Assembly (NCBI GenBank): GCA_030431255.1
Contig: JAUIJL010000016.1
Span: 1 to 64,000, forward strand
Source of the DNA: Thermoanaerobaculia bacterium
Lineage (GTDB): Bacteria > Acidobacteriota > Thermoanaerobaculia > Multivoradales > J023
Length of the DNA stretch: 64,000 nucleotides
Direction: 5' to 3'
Shown: positions 58,316 to 64,000 of the stretch, one piece after another
How the letters are laid out: each line of letters opens with the position of its first letter
Position numbering within the stretch: the first letter of the stretch is position 1
Program-made: the position numbers and the translations under genes
Notes under the pieces: model-generated
The model's input: the letters and a program-made list of their open reading frames with translations, nothing else
What the model was told of the DNA's origin: nothing
Databases searched by the model: none

Positions 58316-60654
58316 TCGTCAAAGACATTCGGCGTCGTGTGCGGGTCGTTCGTGCCCGTTTGGAAGAGCTGCCCGAGCTGCCCCGTGAGCTGCGGGCCTT
58401 TCACCGAGCCCGGGCTCGAGCCCTTGAGGACGTCGAGCAGCTCGAAGGCTCTTGGTTGCCGTGGGGGCACAAGGAGCCGCTTCGGGAGCTGGAGGAGCAA
58501 GCGCAAACCCTGGCGACCTTGGCGACGGTCCTCGGTCCGCTGGTGGAACGACGCCGGGAGCTCGATGGTTTGTTGAGCGATCTGGAAATCGAAGCCGAAA
58601 GCGGCGCGGGCGATCCGGAAATCGACCGGTGGATGGAAGAGCGGCTGGAATCTTGGCGGGCTCAATTGGCGGGATTCGGCTATCACATTCGCCGGGCTCG
58701 GGACGCCGAGGTGGAAACCCGTCGCCTGGAGGAGCTGCATTCGGAAATGGTGCGCGCCCGCGACGCCAGGCGGCTGTTGATCCAAGCCGGGCTCGATCCT
58801 TCCCAATCCGGTCCAGCGGTTTTCAAGCGACGTCTGCTGGATCATGGGCCGGATCGAAGGTGGTTCCGGGAGCTCAGGGCGACCCTCGAAACCCTGCGAG
58901 CCGAGCAAGGCGTGCGATCCCCGGACCACGCCGACCACATGAGGCGGATCGACGCGGCCCTGCCACGGCTTTGGGAGTGGGCTCGCGTCTCGAGCGAGCA
59001 CGGCCCCAGCGAGCACAGCCGCGCCGTGACCGAGCTGGCACGTCGACGGGAAGGCCTCGGCTCCGGCCCTTCCGGCGATGGCGAGCCCGGGGTCTTGGCC
59101 GAGCAAGTGGAAACGTTGCTGGCCGAGATCGAAGCCGACGCCCAAGAAAAGCGCGACCAACGGCGGAATCGGCTCCAAGGGCGGATCGCGGGTTTGTCTC
59201 TCTTGAAGGTCCACGCGGATCTGGAAGAGAGCTTTCAAGAGCTCGTCTCTCGATCCGTGATCGGGCCCCGCAAGCATCGGGATTGGACGGAAGCCTGCGT
59301 GCGGCTGGAAAATCTGTTCAGGGACCGCCTGCAAAACGAGCACCAGCGGGTGGAGGCGGCGTTTCGCCGGTCCTTGGAGGAGGTCGGTGAGCGCTTAGAA
59401 CAAGCCCGGCATCGTCCCATGGCCCGCAAAACCCTCGCCGCGGTGGAAAAACTGGTGACGGAAACGCGGGACCTAAGGGTCGCCCGCGGGGTCGACGGTC
59501 AATTCGAAGCCATCGAACGGCTGCGCGCCATCGGGCGAGAGGTGCTCGCCCTGGTGGAACGGGCCGACCAAGAGCTGCGTCGGCTCCACGACCTGAGCGC
59601 GTCTCTCGACCACCGCCGCGGTCGGCTCAAAAAGCTCGCGTCTCGGCTCGACGGCTTCGAGCCCGCCCCCGAGCCCCCGGGTCTCGAGCCACCGGCCACA
59701 AAGGAAAGCCCAGCGGAAAGCCCGGAGGAGACCACCCGTCGGCTGGCCGCGCGAGGAGCCCACTGGACGGCCGAGGAAGAGCGATTTGTGGCCACCTGCG
59801 AGGCCCAGCGCCGATCCGTGGCGGAGCTCAATCGGGAGCTGGCCACCGTGCTCGACATCGCGGTGGAGCTGGAGCTCTCGGCGGAGCCCATACCCCCGAC
59901 GGGCGTCGGAAAAGAAAGAGCCGACCCGTCGAGCCCGGAGCAAGCCGTCGCCGCCTGGGAAGCGGAGATGCGCTATCGAAAGACCCTCGAAAAGACGTTC
60001 CGTCACGTTTGCCAGGGAGCAAAAAGCGGCGTGACGTCGGCGGTGGAACAGCTCACGGCCATCGACGCCGAACGCCTGCGACCGGGGGAGAAGCGAGTCC
60101 TGATGTCGTGCCTGACCGAGGTCGACGCTGAGATTCTGCCGTTGATCGGAGCCCTCGGAAACGCTGTCGGAGAAAGCGCGGGCACCCCCGACCGCGCGCA
60201 ACGGCAAGCCCTGGGCAGGATCTTGGTTTGGCTGCGGGAGCAAGAAGAGCTGGTACGGCGCACGGAAGGGCGTCGTCGTCGGCTGGTGGAGCGCCGTGAC
60301 CGCTTGATCGAACGTCTGCATGAGCTGGAAGCCCTGGGTGGGTCCGCGGCCTGCCCGGACATCTGGGTCGAGCGAGCCCACGCCTTGGTCCACGGTTTGG
60401 AGGCATCGAGCTTAGAAGAAGCCGACGCCGATCAACAGCTGATGAGCGCCGAGCTGCTCTTGGAACGGCTGGAGGATCACGGCGGGCGGAGATTGGCCCA
60501 TGAAATGAGCCAGGCGATGACGCTGCTCGGCCGGAGCACATCGTCGTCCGCGCGAGGGCTGTGGGCCGAGGTCCAAGCCCTCGGCGACGAGTCTCCGCCC
60601 AGCGCGTCTTTGCGTCGACGGGTTCAACAGGTTTTGGCCATGGAGGAGGCATGA
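58312..60654 (+). CDS. large coiled-coil protein
   Basis: A 780-residue cytoplasmic protein rich in Arg, Glu and Leu, with no membrane helix and no enzyme motif. Long heptad-like stretches occur throughout, for example VRVVRARLEELPELPRELRA, RMEEL-type repeats, RQALGRILVWLREQEELVRR and RRRLVERRDRLIERLHELEA. The layout suggests an elongated rod or linker, perhaps binding the tubulin-like filament or the vWA tails. The GTG overlaps the previous stop (GTGA) with GGGGGAG before it, and it shares an ATGA overlap with the GTPase gene after it. No family recognised. Confidence 0.8.
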   Translation: MIVKDIRRRVRVVRARLEELPELPRELRAFHRARARALEDVEQLEGSWLPWGHKEPLRELEEQAQTLATLATVLGPLVERRRELDGLLSDLEIEAESGAGDPEIDRWMEERLESWRAQLAGFGYHIRRARDAEVETRRLEELHSEMVRARDARRLLIQAGLDPSQSGPAVFKRRLLDHGPDRRWFRELRATLETLRAEQGVRSPDHADHMRRIDAALPRLWEWARVSSEHGPSEHSRAVTELARRREGLGSGPSGDGEPGVLAEQVETLLAEIEADAQEKRDQRRNRLQGRIAGLSLLKVHADLEESFQELVSRSVIGPRKHRDWTEACVRLENLFRDRLQNEHQRVEAAFRRSLEEVGERLEQARHRPMARKTLAAVEKLVTETRDLRVARGVDGQFEAIERLRAIGREVLALVERADQELRRLHDLSASLDHRRGRLKKLASRLDGFEPAPEPPGLEPPATKESPAESPEETTRRLAARGAHWTAEEERFVATCEAQRRSVAELNRELATVLDIAVELELSAEPIPPTGVGKERADPSSPEQAVAAWEAEMRYRKTLEKTFRHVCQGAKSGVTSAVEQLTAIDAERLRPGEKRVLMSCLTEVDAEILPLIGALGNAVGESAGTPDRAQRQALGRILVWLREQEELVRRTEGRRRRLVERRDRLIERLHELEALGGSAACPDIWVERAHALVHGLEASSLEEADADQQLMSAELLLERLEDHGGRRLAHEMSQAMTLLGRSTSSSARGLWAEVQALGDESPPSASLRRRVQQVLAMEEA

Positions 60655-61502
60655 TGCACAACCGGGGCGCGGACATCGAGGGGCCGGACGCCACCCACCC
60701 TGCGGCGGCGGACGGCAAGATGGAGGATACAGCGGGCGACACCGTGCAATTGACCCTGTGGGGGCCGTCGGCGGCGGGAAAAACCGCTCTCCTGGCCCAG
60801 CTCCACCTCCACTTGGAGGATCGCGTCGACGCCGGCTCCGATTGGCAAACGTTTCCCGCCAATCGAGAAACCGTCCAATTCTTCGCCCAAATGCGCCGCC
60901 GTCTGGCGGTAGAAGGCCATTTCCCCCTGGCGACTCCGGTCTCCCACGAAGAGCGGCTGGCCTACACCTTTCGCCAGCGGGCCACGGGTCGCCGAGCGGA
61001 GCTGGTGTTGGAAGATCGCGCGGGAGCCCTTTTCGAGCGCCACGAGGACACCGTCCGAGAGCGGCTTCGAACCTCCGACGGCCTGGTTCTGCTCTTCGAT
61101 CCCACCCGCGACCCCATGCGCCTGCGGGGAGAGATCCTGCGGGCGTTGGAAGAAATCCACGCCGAGCGATCGGGCGGCGAGCCCGACCCTCGACCGATCG
61201 CCGTTTGCCTGTCCAAAGCCGACCTTCTGATCCACGATCCCGAGGATTTCAAGCAAGCCCGTGGCGCTCCCGACGACTTCGTGCGCCGCCACTTGGACGC
61301 CTCGCTGGTGCGCTCCCTAGAGCGTTATTGCGCCCGCTATCGACTCTTCCCCCTGTCGGCGGTGGGTTTCGACGTCGGTTGGGGCGTGGTCTCGCCCCGC
61401 TTGGTGGTCGATGAGCTGGGTCGCGTGCGTCCCGTGCCCGGCGGGCGATCATTGGATCTTCTGGCCCCCTTCGTTTGGGCCTTTGAAGCGCTCGGATCTT
61501 GA
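60651..61502 (+). CDS. P-loop GTPase of the cluster
   Basis: A 283-residue protein with the TRAFAC GTPase motifs: G1 LWGPSAAGKTALLAQL (about 38-50), G3 VLEDRAGALF (DxxG, about 121), G4 AVCLSKADLL (SKAD instead of NKxD, about 187), and G5-like PLSAVG. The first 30 residues are variable and acidic. Similar stand-alone GTPases occur in multi-gene prokaryotic conflict systems together with GTPase-associated proteins, vWA and CHAT proteins. ATGA overlap with the coiled-coil gene and GGAGGAGG before the start imply tight co-translation. It probably acts as a switch that regulates the assembly. Confidence 0.85.
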   Translation: MMHNRGADIEGPDATHPAAADGKMEDTAGDTVQLTLWGPSAAGKTALLAQLHLHLEDRVDAGSDWQTFPANRETVQFFAQMRRRLAVEGHFPLATPVSHEERLAYTFRQRATGRRAELVLEDRAGALFERHEDTVRERLRTSDGLVLLFDPTRDPMRLRGEILRALEEIHAERSGGEPDPRPIAVCLSKADLLIHDPEDFKQARGAPDDFVRRHLDASLVRSLERYCARYRLFPLSAVGFDVGWGVVSPRLVVDELGRVRPVPGGRSLDLLAPFVWAFEALGS

Positions 61503-61547
61503 ATCGTCGGCCCATGAATCGTCGGCCCATGAGTCGTCCGCCCATGA
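61500..61547. repeat. three 15-bp tandem repeats in the spacer
   Basis: TGAATCGTCGGCCCA occurs twice, then TGAGTCGTCCGCCCA, followed by a partial TGAGTC. The first TGA is the stop of the GTPase gene. The array ends just before the ribosome-binding site of the next gene. Confidence 0.9.
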
Positions 61548-61566
61548 GTCTTTGGAGGAGCACCGA

Positions 61567-62928
61567 ATGAGCGATCAAAATCGTCTGGCCATCGAGGCAG
61601 AGCATCCGACCGGTTGGCCCGCGTTGAGCTCCTCGGGCCCGTGGCCCGAGGTCTTGAAGGTGGAGGAGGGGATTTGGGGCAAAGTCCACGGTGCGCCCAC
61701 GGACTTCCGGTGGATCGCCGCCAGCCCAGGCCTAGATCTGCCTGATCTAGGGCCGGCCCTACAGGTCGGGGTCGAGGATCGGCCCACGCGATGCGCGTTT
61801 TGGCGAGTGCTGGACGACGGCCGCGCCTTGGCGGTCTACGCCTATCCCAGCCGAGCCGTAGACGCCGCCGGACGCTCGGGATTCCTCGAACGACGGGTTT
61901 TCCTCTGGCGCCCCGAGCCCGAAGTGTCCGCCCTTCAGGCGGCCGCGGCCCTGCTTTCGCGGGTGGCCCAGCCTTGGACGGTTCCCGAAGCCCTCGATTT
62001 CTCGTCCCCCGTCTGGCATCGCCCGGAGCACGTCTGGCCCTTGGAAACCCGATTCCTTCGGAGCTCCCGCGAAGACTCGGACCGGCGCCTCGCTCAGGGT
62101 CTCAGCCGATTGAGAGAAGCGGTCACCGAGGCATCCCTGAAAGGCTTCTACCTGAGGTGGCTCACGGACGATCGTCCCGCCGTGCTTGAAGCCCCTGAGC
62201 CCTTGCCGCCCGAGGCCCTGCCCGCGCTGCTCCTACCCCTACCCGCCGACCGAGCCGCGACGCTCTCCGTCGCCGGTTGGATACCGTCCAGCCGGGTGGC
62301 ACCGGTCGCTCTCGCCGAAAGATGGCCCGTCGTGGTGGCGGATCGGCTCCTGGCCGAGGCGAGAACCCCGGAGCCCGAGCAACTGGAAATCGCCGAGCGG
62401 ATGGCCGCGGCCGTCTTCGAAGGAAACCCGGCCCTGCTCGGTCATCCCTCCGAGCCCACCCGGCCCCCCGTCCGACCGATCCCGGCATCGGTCGACGCCG
62501 ACACCAAGAGCTGGCTGATGCGGGTCCAAGATTTCGTCGAGAACCCCGAAGCCCGTTGGCTCGACCCCCAAACCTTCCCCGAGCCGCCCGCGCTCAACCC
62601 GGTCGAGGCTTCTTTATTGGCGGAATGGAGAGATCGGGTCCAAGCGACCCTGCCCCCGGAAGCCGACGCCTGGCAATGGGCGGCCAAGCTCGACGTCTTG
62701 GCTTCCCTAATCGTCGCCGGTGCTCCGGAAGCCCCGGAAGCCCGAGCCATGCCCTTTCTCAGCCACCGGGTGCCACCCCTGCTTTGGGTCGCCCGTTTTT
62801 CCGCCGAGAAACGAGCGGCCTGGAGGCGTCGTTGCCCAGACGACCTAGAACGCTCGTGGTCGAAGACATCCACGGAAATCGACAACCGCGGCCTGCCCGA
62901 TCCGAGGGTCCAACGCGCTGCTTTTTAG
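61567..62928 (+). CDS. probable GTPase-associated protein (GAP1-N-like)
   Basis: A 453-residue soluble protein. The first 120 residues (VHGAPTDFRWIAASPGLDL, CAFWRVLDDGRALAVYAYPS, SGFLERRVFLWRPEPEVSAL) resemble the N-terminal domain of GTPase-associated protein 1, which accompanies GTPases in predicted conflict and signalling systems. The identification is tentative. The rest is helical with no motif I recognise. TTGGAGGAG precedes the ATG at 61567. It follows the GTPase gene by about 65 bp, which supports a functional link. Likely role: binding or regulating the GTPase. Confidence 0.5.
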   Translation: MSDQNRLAIEAEHPTGWPALSSSGPWPEVLKVEEGIWGKVHGAPTDFRWIAASPGLDLPDLGPALQVGVEDRPTRCAFWRVLDDGRALAVYAYPSRAVDAAGRSGFLERRVFLWRPEPEVSALQAAAALLSRVAQPWTVPEALDFSSPVWHRPEHVWPLETRFLRSSREDSDRRLAQGLSRLREAVTEASLKGFYLRWLTDDRPAVLEAPEPLPPEALPALLLPLPADRAATLSVAGWIPSSRVAPVALAERWPVVVADRLLAEARTPEPEQLEIAERMAAAVFEGNPALLGHPSEPTRPPVRPIPASVDADTKSWLMRVQDFVENPEARWLDPQTFPEPPALNPVEASLLAEWRDRVQATLPPEADAWQWAAKLDVLASLIVAGAPEAPEARAMPFLSHRVPPLLWVARFSAEKRAAWRRRCPDDLERSWSKTSTEIDNRGLPDPRVQRAAF

Positions 62929-62940
62929 GAAGGAGAGACC

Positions 62941-63558
62941 ATGCGCCGAATCATCGTCCTCTCGCTCACCTGTCTCGTCGCGGGTTGCGCCGGCGAAGAC
63001 CATTCCGAATGCGAGGAGAAGCTGGAGCACGAAAAGGCCGTGCTCGCCGCGGAGCGAGCGACCTGCAAAAAACTGGAAGACGCGCTCAAGCAGAGAATCG
63101 ACGAGCTCCAAGCAGAGCGTGACCAGCTCGCCGATCGCCTCGACGACTCACAATTCCAGCTCTTCGAAAATGCCCCGGATCCGTTCGAAGAAACCCACGA
63201 GCCGACCGTCACCGGCTCGCAACGTCCGGCAAAAACCAGCATCGTCAAAAGCGAAGAGAATCCCGCCTCCGTCGGGCCGATGAAAGTCCTGCACGCCGGA
63301 GCCCGCGTGGTCAAAACGTCGAAGAATTATCAAACCATCGCCTGGAAGGTGGAGCTGAAGAACCAGAGCCCCGACTCCGTGAAATTCAACTTGGAGGTTC
63401 AATTCCTAGATTCAGACGCCTACATGTTGGATTCCGCGTCCGAGTATGCAGTGATCTTCAGGCCCGGTGAATCCCGCTCGTTGACGGGGACCAGTCTGCT
63501 CGAGCGGGAGGTCGCGCCTCGGATGGACTCAGTGCGTCCGATCATCACCATCAAATAG
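62941..63558 (+). CDS. lipoprotein with coiled coil and FxLYD-like beta domain
   Basis: A 205-residue lipoprotein. The signal sequence MRRIIVLSLTCLVAGCAGED has a lipobox LVAGC (Cys at 18). Residues 22-70 are a coiled coil (EKLEHEKAVLAAERATCKKL). Residues 115-200 form a beta sandwich with VWKVELKNQSPDSV-type pattern (IAWKVELKNQSPDSVKFNLE), like FxLYD domains of exported proteins. GGAAGGAGAG precedes the ATG. It is the last gene of the plus-strand run, 12 bp after the GAP1-like gene and followed by a terminator-like hairpin, so it probably supplies an envelope part of the same system. Confidence 0.8.
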   Translation: MRRIIVLSLTCLVAGCAGEDHSECEEKLEHEKAVLAAERATCKKLEDALKQRIDELQAERDQLADRLDDSQFQLFENAPDPFEETHEPTVTGSQRPAKTSIVKSEENPASVGPMKVLHAGARVVKTSKNYQTIAWKVELKNQSPDSVKFNLEVQFLDSDAYMLDSASEYAVIFRPGESRSLTGTSLLEREVAPRMDSVRPIITIK

Positions 63559-63585
63559 ACCCTTCGGACGACGTCCGAAGGGTCT
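63557..63585 (+). terminator. hairpin closing the plus-strand run
   Basis: A perfect 13-bp stem AGACCCTTCGGAC/GTCCGAAGGGTCT with loop GAC, overlapping the stop codon. There is no T-run on the plus strand, so it may stop transcription weakly or protect the 3' end. Confidence 0.6.
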
Positions 63586-63614
63586 AGGGCGAGCAAGACA
63601 AACCAAAGATGTTT

Positions 63615-64000
63615 CTACTCAGAACCTTTTTCCTTGGGATCCAGATCGCTTTCATCGGGTTTCAGGTCCAGCTCCGCGGCCCGCTGGAGCAGCGCTGAAG
63701 TATTCGCGGTCCATCCTTTGCCATCGAGAGTACGCACCCTAGAAACAAAGGCCACCGACGTCAGATAACGGCTGACGTCGTTCTCCCAGGCCTGCCAAGT
63801 ACCGATTTCTTTGATTTCTAGCGAGGTCCCCACCCCCAAGTCTTTGATCTCCGTGGCCGACAACGTCTTCAAGTGCTCCCCCCACACATCGAAAAGCAGA
63901 AAGCGGATCTCAACCGCCGCCACGGGCTCCTCGGCCCGCAGCTCACCCTTAGGGACGAAGGAGTAGTTGCGGTCGTTGTACCGCGTCGAAACCCCGGCAC
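63615..64000 (-). CDS. 5'-truncated protein of unknown function (runs off the window)
   Basis: The minus-strand frame is open from the window edge to a stop at 63615-63617, about 128 codons. Readable text includes YSFVPKGELRAEEPVAAVEI, FLLFDVWGEHLKTLSATEIK and SVAFVSRVRTLDGKGW, a beta-rich pattern like small envelope FxLYD-type domains, and an acidic end (LKPDESDLDPKEKGSE). The start and any signal peptide lie outside the window. It converges on the lipoprotein gene, so it is not part of the plus-strand operon. Confidence 0.6.
   Translation of the reverse strand, partial: AGVSTRYNDRNYSFVPKGELRAEEPVAAVEIRFLLFDVWGEHLKTLSATEIKDLGVGTSLEIKEIGTWQAWENDVSRYLTSVAFVSRVRTLDGKGWTANTSALLQRAAELDLKPDESDLDPKEKGSE

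Overview
The window is G+C-rich bacterial DNA. Shine-Dalgarno sites are strong, many genes overlap by 4 bp, and several starts are TTG or GTG. Signal peptides, lipoboxes, a beta-barrel protein and an FtsX/MacB permease of the type common in Acidobacteriota point to a diderm, probably an acidobacterium. That placement is an inference. I see no rRNA, tRNA or CRISPR array.

Region 1 (1-13.9 kb) is accessory DNA. It opens with a perfect 8-bp repeat that runs into a degenerate array whose CATG boxes stay in the same 8-bp register. A ParA ATPase gene and a small ribbon-helix-helix-like gene follow, so this looks like a compact type Ib partition locus. Then come secreted proteins (one LamG protein), a Uma2-type nuclease, a large YD-repeat protein and several gene remnants (ParA-like, matrixin-like, polyprenyl synthetase, DNRLRE-type).

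Region 2 (13.9-21.6 kb) holds an unrecognised membrane protein, three tandem paralogues of a large membrane protein with no family I know, an Rpn-type nuclease/transposase gene, and decayed fragments that include the tail of a fourth paralogue.

Region 3 (22.0-29.8 kb) is a class III lanthipeptide locus. It has two almost identical 41-residue precursors, a hairpin, a LanKC synthetase, an ABC exporter and an ADOP-type permease, and ends in a strong terminator.

Region 4 (30.0-37.4 kb) has a large 2OG-Fe(II) oxygenase on the minus strand, a transglycosylase-like protein, a secreted Cys-rich protein with a His-rich lipoprotein, and an SGNH-hydrolase pseudogene.

Region 5 (37.4-63.6 kb) is all on the plus strand. 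A secreted nuclease-like protein and a CHAT-protease/FGE-fold protein come first, then a PorV/FadL-like barrel and a TPR-like protein. The core follows: three membrane-anchored von Willebrand A proteins, a Tubulin_2-type protein with an intact glycine loop, a membrane protein that looks like a degenerate tubulin-like partner, a membrane-anchored protein that reads as a catalytically dead MrfA/Hrq1-type helicase, a coiled-coil protein, a P-loop GTPase, a probable GTPase-associated protein and a lipoprotein. Most core genes overlap by 4 bp and are probably translated together. This cluster is the best candidate for an undescribed system: a membrane-spanning assembly that senses on the outside through vWA domains and acts on a cytoplasmic tubulin-like GTPase.
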